Shown: in pieces, positions 12,601 through 25,984 of the stretch
Numbering within the stretch: the first letter of the stretch is position 1
Layout of the letters: each line of letters opens with the position of its first letter
Assembly (NCBI GenBank): GCA_025201375.1
Contig: JAIWZP010000003.1
Location: forward strand, 62,001 to 126,000
DNA: 64,000 nt
Direction of reading: 5' to 3'
DNA from: Gongronella butleri
Lineage: Eukaryota; Mucoromycota; Mucoromycetes; Mucorales; Cunninghamellaceae
The notes under the pieces: generated by a model
Told to the model about the DNA's origin: nothing
Seen by the model: only the letters and a program-made list of their open reading frames with translations
Databases searched by the model: none
Position numbers and translations under genes: made by a program

Positions 12601-15600
12601 TCGGAAAACACGTTTTCCAAATGTAAATGTTTACGTTGTGCAAGTGTGGCGCGCTTGGAGCAGGCATCAAATAAAGTGACAACGGCGCGCATCCTGCAGC
12701 AATCGATTGATGAACTTAAAAAAAAACACCAAAAAGGTCAAACAGACCATCTTCGCGGTGTGAAATAACAACAAAAGCACTTTCTTGTGCATTTTCTCGG
12801 ACTCTGGCTGATAATTTCAAGTAGACTTTTACTGCACCAGCAATGGTGAATACAGTATGATACTGAAAAGCGCAGCTACACGAGGTGACGCGTCAAAATA
12901 TGACTTTTTACACGGAAATGGTCATTTTCAGGGCATCGCAGTGATTTGATCACCGCTAAAAGCAACAAATTGTACCTACAGCAGCTAATGTTCCTTTTTA
13001 AAAAGTGCCAAGCACGGCCGATTAGACTGTTTAATTGCAATGGCCAGTAAAATGCAAAAAAATAAAGATCCTTTTATTCGTACGCGACTAAATATTGAAT
13101 TGATTAGCTGTCATTAGGAAAAATTGCTGCAGGCGATGTCGTCCATGCAGTGGAACAGCTCGGTCAGACGTACAGTAGCAAATGGAAATTGATACCCAAA
13201 GCAGCGAAATGTTCATTTATTTTTTTTTCTCTCGCAAAACGGCGAAACGCGGTAATATTTTGGCGTCCGCGCGACAGCTGGAAGTGAAGGATCGATTTTT
13301 TTTCATTTACAATTATAGCGTGTGACCTCGCCATGCATGATTTGCGTTTTGGCCACAGTGCCTCGCATCGACAAGGATGCGTGCATGATCTGTGTACGAT
13401 GAAATGCGTGACAAGTCTGTTTCGTGTGGCACCAGGATGAAACGCGTGCCTCCAGTCTCAAGACGCCGTTTGCCACGCGTGGGTGCGGCATCAATTAGTA
13501 TGGACCCGCGTGGCGACGACGCGTGGAACCTTCATTTGTTTTGCCTGGATACCCAATCCCCCCTTTTTTTGTTTTGCCCTTCTCAATGGACCCTGACCTG
13601 ATGATTTGTTTGTATGGCTCATATGTTGTCTCGATTTTCTTTGTGTGTGTGTTTATGTGTTTGTCTCGCGTTACGTCAATCGTCAAGATTCAAGGAGGCC
13701 CGGCAAGTGAGCAGCATGGTTGTGGTGATAAACCTTGTTCGTGGAGCCGATGCCAGGCATGCCATTGTCGGCGTGGTCGTGTAACAAGGGGGGTTTCGTC
13801 TTGACGGTGCGACGATTTTTTATTTTTTTCGCCACAAGCAGCCACAATAGTGAGACATAGCAATTGTGCCAGTGAACCGGACTTTTTTCCAAGCAGTGGT
13901 CCAGGAACAGGGAGTGGGGGACAAGGGGGAAGGGCGTCGTGTATCCATTGCACAGTTCATTTTCCAAAGTTTCCATGGACAGCCGAAAATGGTGCTTTTC
14001 TTCCTCTATGAAAATAGATTCATGGCGGGCGCAGTCATCTGTAACTATCGTTCAATGGATTGCACGAGCGGGGTGTGCGTCCAAGCAAGGCTGAGCAACA
14101 TCTTTAGATTGATTGAATTGCTCAACAAAAAAAAAAAAAAAAGAAAGCGACAACGGGCCAATTCCCTTGTAACCCTATCACCATGCTAGCTTTTTGGTCG
14201 TGAGGTTGTTAATTGTCGCATGGATCAATGAAAAAGCGTGCCTGGCTGGCGGAGTGGAGCAAGAATTAGCGTGACCAATTAAAAAAAAAAACAGCGGGCG
14301 CGGCACAAAAGTGGGGATTCCACGAGATTTGGGACGCAGCTCCCAATAATGCCGCCTGTCGGGCACAACGGCGGACACCGAGCGGACTGGTGGTGACACC
14401 ATTCATGGACAGGATTTCTAACCGGGGAAATGGACGCTGCAACTAGTCAGCACAAGGTCTAGTGTATGTTGCACTCAGCCTCACACTTTTTTCTGTGGTC
14501 ATGGCCACGATATGCCTTGTGTGCTAGCTGCATTTGACAGACGTGCCCCCCTTTTTGTTCTACGGTCATGTCAATCGCGCGATTGACGTGCTCAATTGGT
14601 AAAAGAAGAAAAAAAAATAAAAAAGCAGGGCCCACTGATCCCAGCAATGGGCTTTTGGGGGGTAGCGAAGGCGGTGCCTGATCACACACCCTCAAAAGAT
14701 GAGATCATTCGCTCATCCCCCCTTACTTTTTGTGCGCGAGCGGTGGCGGAATCCCATTCATTGCGCGGTTCTCATTATTTCTCGCGCATTGTTCGCCACT
14801 AATCTGGATTTGGAAGGTGCCACAGGATCCATGCAAGGCAGCAACTCCGTGGTGCTTGAAAAAAAAACAAAAAAAAAAAGAGGTGCCTGAGCCCATCGCA
14901 TGAAACATGCGTCCCTTTTTCTACCCCTTTTTGAAAGCAATCAAGTTGACCCATTGAGCATACTTGTCGTCAATGGCCATCCTGGAGGGAGTGAAATAAG
15001 GAGGAAGAAAAGCGACACACGCTGATGAAGATGGTCCATTGTCGATCGCCTTGCAATGGGTCCCCTATTGCGAATTGAGAGCAAAATGCATGCTAATTGA
15101 CACGAAAATTATTCCCTTCCTGTTCGTCATGTGAAGCGCTCACCAGCGGCTCACCCGAGGTTTAGTTTGACTTGCTTGGGGATTGGGGGGTGGCCTAAAT
15201 CAGGTACATTTTTCTTTGTGATTTACCTAAAAAGGAGCTGGTCGTGTGGATTTGTTGTGCCAGGAACACACCTATCTATCCCACAAAGCACGACTTGCGA
15301 AGGTCTCTCTCTCTGCCTTGAAACGGCACATCTGACAACATGGAAGGTCCGGTTGCCATTGGACCTTTTTTTCTTTTTTTGAAAAATAGGAGCAAAGGTG
15401 CTCAATTGCAAAAAAAAAAACACATGGAGATCTTTTTTGTTGCTACCCTCTCTTTTGCTAATGAAATGAAAATTGGGTCACCATCGCCGCCTTGGTCATC
15501 GGCACCGACGACAAAGATGGATGGCTTTCTTGGCTGGCAAATTCCACCCACCGCCTCGCTCCCCCCTTTTCCCCCTTCTTGATTCTAGTTGTCGCGCCGC

Positions 15601-15840
15601 TCGACGCCACCGACAAGTGTAACCAACCAAGCAAAGAGCAATTAGACATCCATTTCCATTGGGCTCGTCATCAAGAGGCCATCACACAAAAAAGCTTAAT
15701 TATGAAATGACGTGTGGATTGGGTAGGTGACACAATCAGGGTGATACCATGGAAGCTGAGGCAAGGCGACAAAGGAGCAAGCGTTGCTTTTTAATTACAA
15801 GTGTCTGCTTGTTTTGGCAAGTGAGGCCGAATGACCTTGT
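12601..15840. other. Long intergenic stretch, no confident gene
   Basis: No recognisable protein. The sequence is low in repeats of the A, B and C families and has many short homopolymer runs. A coding-like stretch lies near 15475-15650: the plus strand reads ALVIGTDDKDGWLSWLA, with a pyrimidine-rich tract and an AG at about 15589, but the opposite strand also reads open there and no full gene can be built. Around 13390-13810 and 14450-14900 I see only short unconvincing frames. Confidence 0.4.
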
Positions 15841-15846
15841 ATAACA

Positions 15847-15854
15847 TATAAATA
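15847..15854 (+). promoter_or_regulatory. TATA-like box upstream of the 3D-domain gene
   Basis: The sequence tataaata is followed by a G-rich block and then, within about 60 bases, by a long C/T-rich tract with tttctttctctttctttctc. The start codon lies about 370 bases downstream, so this would imply a long leader; a weaker gtatatac near 16138 is an alternative. Confidence 0.3.
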
Positions 15855-16218
15855 GGGGGCGGGGCGACACGTAAATGGGATCAAGCACCGCCCTTTTTTT
15901 TTTCTTTCTCTTTCTTTCTCCCCCCTCACCACCTTTTCGACAAAAAGGCCTCATTGTAAAAACAAAGACGTTGATCGTTTTTTGACCACCACCCACCACC
16001 CATTCCAATTCCTTGTGCATAACTTTTGACGACTCGTCCCCCCGTCCCCTCTCTTTTGTAAATCTAAAAAAAAGCCGGTTCTTTTTTTCTGTACTCGACA
16101 CGCGTGCGACTCTTCGAATCCAATCCCCAACGCCACTCGTATATACTCTTTTGTTTGTAGTACAACTCCCCTCTTTTTCTCAAACACACGTCAATCACAC
16201 ACCCAATTCCAACACACG

Positions 16219-17082
16219 ATGCTCAAGCTCATTTCTTTTATCGCCACCTTGATGGTGCTCACGCTTCTCGTCCTTCGCGCCGACGCCGCACCAATTGAGG
16301 CCCGCGGCTTGAAAAAATGCTACAAAAAGGCCAATCTCACCTTGTAAGTAGGCACCATGGCCATCCATTGGCAGCATGGGACGCGCTAAAATTCCAGCTC
16401 CGCAACGCGGCGTTTTTGCTCATTTCTGTTTTTTATTGTGAACTCAGCTACTGGATCCCCAAGCAAGGTGACACGGATATGCTGAACAATGGCAAGACCG
16501 TGCATTTGGACGGCAAAAAGACAAAAACACTCAAATCCGACAGCGGCAAGACCATTGCAAAGGTGTCAAAGTACACCTACGAGGTAAGTATTGTCACAAA
16601 AACGAGACAAAGCAACGCAATTGACGCGCGTTTTTTCTCCTTTTTTTTTTAAGAAATTCCAAATGGAAGGCACCGGTCTCCTTGAGAATGGTATCATGGT
16701 CAACCTCGGCTCCAGCAATGACAAGTTTGAAGTGATCAATCGCAAAAAGAACCCCTATGGCATGGGCTCCAACGAGAACTCGCTCGTGCCCTGGGTCAGC
16801 GTGGCGTCCAACGACATCAAGCGCGGCACGACTTTGTACGTCAAGCAGCTCGATGGCCTCAAGTTGCCCGACGGCAAGACACACAATGGCTGTGTCCGCG
16901 TCGACGACGAGGGCTGGAGCTTCAACGGCTGCCAATTGGACTTTTTCATCCTGCAATTCTCCGCCTACAAGATCCTGGACGCCAAGGTCCCCGGCCACGT
17001 CACCGTCGAACAGAAAAAGTGCAAGATCCTCAACTATGTCACCGGCTCTGTCAAGTCCTGGGCCGAATTGAACCACAAATAA
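16219..17082 (+). CDS. Small secreted 3D-domain (double-psi beta-barrel) protein
   Basis: Three exons (16219-16343, 16448-16583, 16654-17082) give 229 residues. The first 24 or so form a clear signal peptide: a basic start, the hydrophobic run LISFIATLMVLTLLVL, and likely cleavage after ADA. The C-terminal 100 residues carry GTTLYVKQLDG, then DGKTHNGCVRVDD, GWSFNGCQLDFF: the Gly and Asp pattern of 3D (DDD) domains related to RlpA, MltA and barwin folds. The three conserved acidic positions are represented by D of the DD pair and D of LDFF. In bacteria such folds act on peptidoglycan; the role in fungi is unclear. A wall or extracellular function is inference. The first intron is GT-AG; the second ends in AAG. 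An AATAAA lies at 17210. Confidence 0.8.
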
Positions 17083-17209
17083 GCAACTCATCGCCCCCCT
17101 TTGCCTTTTCCCCCTTCATGCTGACCAACCCCCACCCTTTTTGACACATTTATGTTGTTTAACAACCCAAATTGATTCTCCCCATTTCTTTTTTTGTGTC
17201 CGGTCAGCC

Positions 17210-17215
17210 AATAAA
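17210..17215 (+). terminator. Polyadenylation signal of the 3D-domain gene
   Basis: Exact AATAAA about 128 bases after the stop codon, followed by an A run. Confidence 0.45.
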
Positions 17216-17539
17216 AAAAAAAATCAAAATGCGCGCACGCGTCTTTTTTTTTTTTTTTATGTTGTTGTTTTGTTCCAAATTGTTCAATACTCTCGACTTC
17301 TCGTCTTCTCATTTTCGCATTGCTTCCGTTGTGTCTGGTCACCAAGATGACCTGCTAGGATGCACAATGAGCAACCTCGAGGGCGTCTTTGTCTCTGATC
17401 GTCCCCCCTTTTTTTTCTCACACGCGTTGTACCAATGTATGGATGCAATCTCGCGCGCCCCGAGCCTTCCAGCAATCCGGCGCAATCTTGAGAACAAAAG
17501 GTCCATCACTGGTCATGCAATGGCGCTCTTTTAAAACTG

Positions 17540-19000
17540 CATGAATTTCCCATAAAACGCGCAATCGACCCGTTTATCGCGGAAATGGCAGATCTGAGCC
17601 TCGTGCTCGGCAGCCGACTGACACGTTAGTGCATCGCTGGAGCAAAAGAGAAACGCGCACGGTGCGACAAACGCGGACGTAAAAAGCACTCGCGTTAAAA
17701 TGGCGGGCTTGGCGGCACGAAAAATAAAAAAAAAGCCGCGGTTACTCGTCGTTCATGCACTCCAGCAGCTTGCACAATGATTTCATTCAAATGCGCAAAA
17801 TAAGTGCTAGACGCGTTGCACAAACACCAAGGAAAGTCGCAGGACAATGTCGAAAAAGTGGACTAATTGAGCGAATGAGAAGGAATTGGGCCCACAAATC
17901 ACGATTTCCTTGCGCTTCAAGTACGAACGCGAGCTTGTTCGAATGCGCTTCGCAAATTTGGTGGAAATGAGAAATTGTCCAACATTTAAAGAATCAAAGA
18001 GGGCTAAATATGAGCTGCAAGTGGAAACAATATGTTTATAGTCATCACCAAATGCACTTGGTCTAAACGTTGCAAAAACTTGTCGTGCATGGAAGCAACG
18101 CCAACAAGAGGAAACGTGCAAAATTTGAGTCCATTTTGATGAGCCGGAGGCGCGCCAGGGACAAATGTCAAATTTCGTCGCTACGAGCTCCAAAACCAAA
18201 ATTGAAAAATCAGGTCTCCAGATTTCTGCCAAACTCCCCCACAAGGAGAAGCGCATGGAGAAACCAACAGAAACGCCAAAAAACAACATGATCCAAAAGA
18301 CCATTGACGAACAATGAGCGATTTTGGTTTACACTTGACATGCGATTTTCACCATCAAAACGCGTCGCTAGAGCCGCGCCGACGCGTCCACTGGCAAGTG
18401 AGGCGCCAGGTTGATGGAATTGATAAGGGGTAGACGCGCGGCACTCAAAGTTTGATGCGCTTTTTCAGGGGTCCAAGTTGCCCGGCTAACAGTCTGCTCG
18501 CGTTAATTCTGCCTGGAGCTCGCTTTTGGTACTGATCATCGATAGCCGCATATGCAGCAGATCATGCTCTTTCTGACGATGTGACTTTGAAGGCACTGTG
18601 GCTGATTTTCGTCGACTTTTCCTTGAGACGAAAAAAAGCGGCAAATTGCATTTTACGCGACAACCAGTCGATGCACCCTCGTTTTTTATTGCATTGCTAA
18701 CGATTATTGGAGAGTGTTCACCATAGTGGTTGAATGGCGTGGCAATCTGAGGACCTAAAAGTCACGATTTTCCGCAGGTCGACTGCACCCCTTGGAAAAT
18801 CCGCAATTTTCGAAAATGGTCACTGCGCGCCATCTAGCGGGCGCGATGCTGCAAGAGTGAGCTCATTTTGAAGAGACACGTGGGTAGCGTCGGTTGAACG
18901 TGTCGCTGGCCTGACACATGGCGAATTTAACGACAAATAGTCACAAATACACTAAAAGAGCTGATTTCTTGGATAACTTGACAACGAACTCAATCAATCT
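17540..19000. other. Intergenic repeat island
   Basis: No gene recognised. The middle of the island (about 18195-18835) is a copy of repeat family C; the flanks (17540-18190 and 18840-19000) contain less clear similarity to the segments around 48.8-49 kb and 40.3 kb. Several frames of 60-165 codons are open, but none has a recognisable product or matching splice sites. Confidence 0.45.
18195..18835. repeat. Dispersed repeat family C, copy 1
   Basis: About 640 bases align in order with 49360-49990. Shared landmarks are aggtctccag, gagaaaccaacagaaacgcc (variant at the other site), caagttgccc, atcatcgatag, catatgcagcagatcat, gcaaattgcattttacgc and gactgcaccccttggaaaat. A partial third copy covers 54840-55060. 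The copies are diverged by many substitutions and no frame is conserved. Confidence 0.75.
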
Positions 19001-19540
19001 CCCTTTTATTTGCATACCATGCGACTTGCAAAAGCGCCAAGCATGTACAATGGGCTTGAAAGTCATAAACCCATAGATGCGTACGGGGTGACACTTAAAA
19101 AAAGTCCAAAGCACATGACTTGCGATTTTTGGCTGATTGATCTCCGATGCATCTCCAAAGGCGCGAAGGACGATAGGAGAGAAGGGGAGTCAATCAATGA
19201 GAAAAATCACAAGGCGCGTTGCATCGTGTATTTATTGTTTCTCTCACTTTTATTTTGGCAAGGTGATTGAGTCAAAACGAGTGGAAAGGGGGATATCAGA
19301 GTGGAAGCGGTTGTGGGACTATGTACATGCACAAACAAACAAAGAAAAAAAAAGAGGATAGGAAACAACACAAAGGGGAGAGAGGGGGGGTGTGGAAAAG
19401 GGGGAGCAAGTGAGAAGATAAAAGGGGGGAAAAGGGGAGAGGGGGGAAGGAACAACAGCGCGATTAAGAGACATGACGAGGAGAATAGGGGGATATATCA
19501 GTGTGGAAGAGTAAAAAAAAAAGAAGACTAAACGAGGAGG

Positions 19541-22500
19541 TTAAAAGATGCTGCTGACGCCATCAAAGATGGCGGAGGTTGGGGACGGTGGGGACCTCAG
19601 GTAAGATTTGGTGAGCGATGCTTTTCTCAGATGCTGTTGCGGGCCATGTTGTTTTCTGACGGCGCGTCGTCGTGCCTTTGCATTGAGTGTGGGTGTTGGT
19701 GCGATGGAGGAAGAGGATGAGGACGAAGAAGAGGAGGATGGAGGCATTGGGTGCCTGTTTGGCCATTCTTGGCCAAAGACGCGTGAATGACGCTCGCATC
19801 TCGGGCAGCGCTGGGGGTTCCAATCGGTGAATGCGGCACTGGGACTCCAAGTCCATGTGGCGAGCTCATTGGCGACTTGGACATCGGCAGCGGCGGAGGT
19901 ATCGGTGATCTTTTGGTCCTGTTTGAGCGGGCGATCGCAAATGACACAGCATGGCTCGTGGTTGTCCACGTGGCCATGATGATTGTCGCGTTTCCGTAGG
20001 CCACCTCCTGCCGTTGCCGCAGCCATTGAATGGGAATGGTGATGATTGGGGCTGCCACGTGGTGGCTTATCGATCAAAATGGCCTCCTTGGCATTGGCGT
20101 TGGCATTGACATTGGCGGATTCGCCCGGATGCGTGGGTGGCGTAATAACCTGGTCCTTGTCATCATCAAGATCCGAATCGGAGCTGCAAACCGACGACAG
20201 ATCAGACACATCGTCCAAAAAGTCGTCGTCGTTATTGCCCTGATTGCTATTGCCCTTTGCGCGCATGTCCGAATGGCTCGTGGTATCATCTTCGTCGGTG
20301 TCTTCTTCCTTTTCACGCTTAATGAGCGGTCGTCCATCGTCGTCGTCGTCTTCGTCGTCCGTCAATGGCTTTTTAACCGCGCGTTCCATCAAAGGTGAGA
20401 GGCCCACGGCCGAATCCGGGTGGTCCAGAAGCGGAAACGCCTTGTGGTCGAGCTCCGTCTTGATCTCTTGCACAGGCGGAACAACCACCGTCAACGATGT
20501 GGGAGGCGCGGCCGCCACCTCTTGTTTGGTGTGCGTCTGGATGTATTCGGTCCCAAGGACGGCATCGCACAAAAGATCCAGTGGGCTGTGCGATATGGAC
20601 GACGAAGGCGATGATGAAGAGAAATCCTGCGGTGGTTGGTACGACGCGTGCGGAATGGGCGCCACAGCCCGCTTGGTCTCGTCATCATTGCACAAAAAGT
20701 GGATGCTCATGACCTGGGGCCGCTCGTCCTCGTCCGACGGCGCCGGAGACGCTTGCTTGAGCACGGCTTGGCGTGACAATGGCGAAGATGACGCTGGATG
20801 AGCCATTGGGGAACCGGATGCCGCCGCGTGCTTGGACTTGCGCAGCTCTTTTCGCTTAGTGGGTGGTGGCGGACTCAAAGTGGGCGTGTCGTCGCCATCG
20901 TGGTCTTGTGTTGCATCGCCAATGAGCTTTTCCAGATCAATTGGGCTCGAACACACCAGAGACGATCGCTTTGGGCGCCGTGGCTCCTCTAAAAGAACAA
21001 GAAAATCGGAAAACTTGGTCAGATCAAAGCGGATTTTCAATTTTTTTTTTTTTATCGTACCAGGTGTGCCTGAGAGTTTGCGTTTCCTCGAATTGGTCAA
21101 AGGGATCTCTTCTTTTGGCGGGGTCATGTCCTCGTCATCTTGCGGTGTAAAATAGCCGGCGTGTTGCCTAAAATAAATAAAAAAAAAAAAGGTTCAATGG
21201 TCAATTCACCATGCCCAATGAGCCCATTCTCGCTATAAAAAAATAAAAAAAGCCGCTTACTCTTCACAGGTGGCGCATCGGCATTCGCAGTTGTTTTCGC
21301 CAAAATAGTGCTGTCCATAATATGCTGTGAGCTCGTCGCCGCATTGGATATCCTTGATGATCTTGAAAGTGACGGTGTTGGGCCCAAGCGCGATGAACTA
21401 GCAAAAAGGGAAACAAGGAAAAAAGAAAAAAAAAAAAGGAGAGAGTGAGTTCAGCGTTCCCCCATCTGCATGCATGTTTCCCATCCACCATCCTCCCTTC
21501 AATGGCGCCACCCCATCTTGCATCGCTTTTTCTTTTTTGTTTGTTTACCTTGGCATTAGGTTCACAGTCATGCTACACGCACAAACAAAGAGACAAAGAC
21601 GTGAGTTCCGACATCGCGTCCTGTCACTTTAGCCGTTTTCTCTCTCTTTTTCTTGTGTGTGTGCCTTACATTGACAAAGCGAGCCGGTCCCAGGAACAAG
21701 CAATTGGCATTGCGGCGCGACGACCACATCACATTAAAGTCGCGATTGCCCTTTTTCAGCTCGTGTTCTTGATTGGCCGACAGATGAGAAATGACACCCG
21801 TGCACAATTGGATCTGTTGCCCAGTAAGCCAGTCCTTTGTCGCAAGCACGCATGCCTCCACCCGTCGGCCCGCACCTCCGTAGCGTCGTGTGTCGGCAAT
21901 CTCAAACCCGGCGTCCGGCATGTACCTAGGAAGGGGAAAAAAGAGAAAAAAGGAAAAAAAAAAAGAGAGCGGTGAGTTGCCCATTTTTTTGCCCTCCAGT
22001 TCCCAATTCTTACAAGTTGAGGTATCGCTTCAAGTGCTGTGTGAATTCTTGCTGCTGCTTCGTCGATTTGCCGGCAAGATAGTGTCTAAAGTAGTCCATC
22101 CTGGGAAGAAAAAGAGACAAAGTGAGCCATTTGCCCCCATTGACCAGCTGTTCCTGCCCCATGCACCGCCACCACAATGTCAATGCCCGCTCTCTCGTCG
22201 TGGTCGTGCGCCATGACATGGCTTTTCAATGGCATCGGCCCTGTCCGCAATGGGGGGGGGGAAAGAGGCGGCTGTAAACAACGGGAGGCCGTGAAAAAAA
22301 GAGTTCCGCCTTGTGACACCCGTGGTGAGGTCGGTGACACCTTTGTCTACAAAAGTGAGTAACAAATGATGTAAGCTTTTCGGCTTGCTCCCTAGGTTGC
22401 TTCCGTGGCAAAAAAAAAAAAAAAAAATCGACTTACAAAGGAGGCCGTGGGGTGTGCATTGGCCAAAGAATGCTTGATCCAGGGTGGAAATGAGGAGAGA

Positions 22501-22893
22501 GGCGGGTTTTGCGTGGCTTTGTCGTATCATTGCGCATGATGCTTGCATTTGCCTCTTTTGCCTTGCCATTGCCGTGCAAGCTTCCTTCACCAATTGGAGC
22601 TGCACATTGGCCCAAATCGCCCCATTTTCTCATTTTTTGTCCTCTTTTCGCCCTTTTCTCTTTGCCCCCCGTAGTTCCAAAATGCCCACTTACTTTAGCA
22701 ATTCCTTGACAGCTACATCTGTCTTGCCGGTGGCCAGCACATAGTCCTGAATGATCTTCAGCACCTTATCAGAGCGGATCCGTGGGCGTCGGTGGTCGCT
22801 GTTGAGCTTGGTGGTGTCGAACCAAAGGAATTGTGAGTCCAAAAAGATGTCGCTAAGCAGGTCGTCAAACTTGGAGAGTAAACAAAAGTCCAT
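19541..22893 (-). CDS. SET9: Histone H4-K20 methyltransferase, Set9/SUV420 type
   Basis: Adds methyl groups to histone H4 lysine 20 in chromatin. Eight exons on the minus strand: 22893-22694, 22472-22437, 22100-22014, 21925-21670, 21572-21549, 21397-21261, 21167-21061 and 20988-19541, giving 764 residues. The N terminus KFDDLLSDIFLD and the block YLNLYMPDAGFEI are typical of Set9. The SET core has RDFNVMWSSRRNANCLFLG, then FVNHDCEPNAK (about 191-201), ELTAYYGQHYFG and the post-SET cysteines CECRCATC. The 24-base exon 21572-21549 encodes only HDCEPNAK, splitting the catalytic motif from FVN. The roughly 520-residue tail is acidic and low in complexity, with K-rich patches, and I recognise no domain there. 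It is divergent from the HutD fusion gene. Confidence 0.93.
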
Positions 22894-23678
22894 AAAACAA
22901 AACGGTGGTGGCGATTCGTAAGAAAAAAAAGAGAAAAAAAGCTAAAGCATACACAAAAGAACAAGCGACTCGGTAAAATAAACCAAGAGAGAAAAAAAGA
23001 AAGGGGTGGGTTGGGGTGGGGGAAAAGTGGGCGACGAAAAAAAGAGGATACGACAGGAAGAACAAGAAAAAGCGAAATCAAAGGTGGTGGAAACTGTAAG
23101 CCATGAAAAAAAAAAAAAATAAGGAGGAAAAAGGAAAGGAAAGAAAAATAGAAAGAAAAGGCTCCCACACCCTTTTTTAAACCTCTTTTTTGGACAGGGC
23201 GGGATGCGATTTGGCGGCTGGACTACGTCGGCCAAATGGGCAATGGCATGTGATTCGTCTTTGCTGGGGAGGCAATCCAAATCTTGTTTGCAAGAAAGGA
23301 AATTCTCGTCCAACAATATCTCGCACCCACACACACACACACACACACACGCTACACACACGCCAACAAAGAAAAAAAAAAAAAGCCCAAGCTAAAAAAA
23401 AAAAAAAATCAAAAAAGCAAGAAGCATTTCGGAAGGACCACGACAAATGAACAATGAAGACATCAGTTTGACGGAAATATATTTGATGAACAGGGCTCTT
23501 TTTGGCTGAAACACTCCAGGACCGCCCTCTTTTTTGTATTTTTGATGGGCAATTTGAAGCGTCAGGCCCGGTGTTTGAATTTTTTATGGCGGATAAAGCG
23601 CCGCATGTTGGTGCCCCCTTTTTTTGAACACTTCTTTCCCCTTCTTTTATCGGCGCCCACCGTCAATTCCCCCGCCAA
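22894..23678. other. Divergent promoter region between SET9 and the HutD fusion
   Basis: These 785 bases separate two start codons. They hold purine-rich blocks on the plus strand (poly-A interrupted by G), a CA microsatellite and T runs, but no recognisable gene and no strong TATA box. Confidence 0.5.
23328..23362. repeat. CA microsatellite
   Basis: A run of CA dinucleotides with one interruption (gctacacaca), lying in the divergent promoter region between SET9 and the HutD fusion gene. Confidence 0.9.
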
Positions 23679-24819
23679 ATGACCATCACCAAGCACGCAA
23701 AGGATTCATCGCAGCGCTCCATTCTGGAATCCGATTCACCGGAACCTACTCTTTTAAAGGTGCTCCAACTTGATCAAAGGTAAAAAAAAAAAAAAAAAAA
23801 AAAAAGAAAAAAAAAAGTAAAGGAAAAAAAAACCACAGATTGGCGTCCGCTCATTCCCCCTTGCAACTCTTGCTTTGACGCTTTGCAGCAAAGATTACCG
23901 CACACAAGTATGGAAAAATGGATTAGGAACCACGATGGAAATCGGCATATATCCTCCTGAGAAGGATTTTAAACTGGATTCTTTCTTTTGGCGTCTTAGT
24001 GTGCACTCTATACAAAGGGACTGCCACTTTTCGCTCTTCCCGGGCTATGACTGGTGAATATAAACGTCGCGTTCATGGAAGCGGGTGGCCATGGATGAAT
24101 TGGACTCCGCCCAATTGATGCTGATCCGCTGATTGTCCCCCTTTTTTTTATTTTATTTTTTCTTTTTTTTTCAGCACCGCCATTGTCTTGCCCAATGAAG
24201 CCAATGCCACTTTCAAGTTCAATCATCAGGATCGCGAGCATTTTACCACCATCAAGCCTTTGTTTCCATACACTTGGCTCGGCGACTGGTAAAAAAAAAA
24301 AAAAAAATCGCCTGATCTCGCTTTTTTTTTTTATTTTGTGTCCAGCACGTACCCCGTTCACCCCTTCTTTTTTTTGTGTGCAATCTTGTTTGATCACAGG
24401 GAAACACAATGTCGCATCAGCAAGGGTCCCGTGACAAGCCTGCAATTTATGATCAATCGTGACCTGGGCAAAGCGCAATTCCACGTTGACAAGGTGTCCA
24501 ACGAAAATGGCAAGCGCCTCATCCTTGGCGTGTTTTGCCTTGTTTACGTTGTCGACGGCCATTTGCGCATCACCATGGACGACCAGGTCCACCACACGCG
24601 CCATCATCTTGGGCCCGGACAGACACTTTATGTGGAACGCGATGACGAGGCCAGTCCCACTAGCATGATCATGCAAGTGTGCGATGAGAATGGCATTGTC
24701 GGCAATGACGATAATGATGACATGGGTAAAAAAAAAAAAGGGGGACCGTTGACTCGCTATTTTTTTTTTTTTTTTTTTTTTGGCGTTTTTTGCGTTTTTC
24801 TTATTTTTTTTTGGCCATT

Positions 24820-24851
<32 letters not shown>

Positions 24852-25953
24852 TTTTTTTCGCAGATGCCAATGTGGTGATTATTCAGATCAGCGAGGCGAA
24901 GCGTGCGAGCAGCGTGAGCACGGAGCCTGCTGTGCAAAACAACAACAAGGATGTGCCGAGTGCGCGTCGTCAACGTCTGGATCGTCGCAGCTCGCTTGTG
25001 ATTTACGATGATCAGCACATCAAGCAGAGCAGCAAGACCAATGGGATCGACGACCAGCTGTGGGAGCGCAGCAGCTTGCTGGAATCGCTTCGCAAGGACA
25101 CGTTGCTGCGCGGCACACCGGATCCAAAGCTGATTTACACCCCGCCGGCCGATGCGCTCACGTTCAGCGACACGGACGTGCCTCCGCCCGTTGTCCGCGA
25201 CCGCCTCGTCATTGAGGATTATGCCGCGCATACCGTCAGCACGTCATGGATCAAGATGGTCGAGCAAGGCATGAGCGAATGGATCCGTTTGCCCGTCATT
25301 GTGTGCCGTGGCACGGAAGACGGCCCCGTCGTCGGCTTGACCGCCGCCGTCCATGGCAATGAACTCAATGGCGTGCCTTGCATCCATCGGTAAGCCACCC
25401 CTTTTTTTTTCTTTATGACCATCAGCTGATTTCACCCCCTCTTTTTTTTTTGGTGTGTTGGTCCTTTTTAAGCGTCGTGTCCGAGATTGACGTGCACAAG
25501 CTAAAGGGCACGGTCGTGGCCATTCCTTGCGTCAATGTCGTCGGCTACCTCAAATTCCAACGCGAGTTTGCCGACGGTCGCGATCTCAATCGTCATTTCC
25601 CAGGCAAAGAAGATGGTTTTGCCGCGCAAGTCTATTGCTACCAATTGATGCACAAGATCATCTCGCAATTCAACTATCTCATCGACCTGCACACCGCCAG
25701 CTTTGGCCGCGTCAATTCGTACTATGTGCGCGCCGATATGGTAAGCAAAATTGCCAAAAAAATCTCGTCAAAAGGCATCGTAAAAAGCGTGTCTCGTTCA
25801 TCCATTTCCACATAGAACGACGTCGGGTCGGCGACCATGGCCCAGCTCCAGCAGCCCCAAGTCGTGTTACACAATTCGGGCCAGGATGGTAAGAAAGGAT
25901 CATGCATCTCTGTGGCAAATCGTGCATTAAATGTTGTTTTTTCATCTTTTTTT

Positions 25954-25984
<31 letters not shown>

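Noticed and set aside
24008..25231. Minus-strand open frame of 407 codons
   Set aside because: Opposite the HutD fusion gene, crosses its introns as Lys- and Phe-rich runs, and shows no family.
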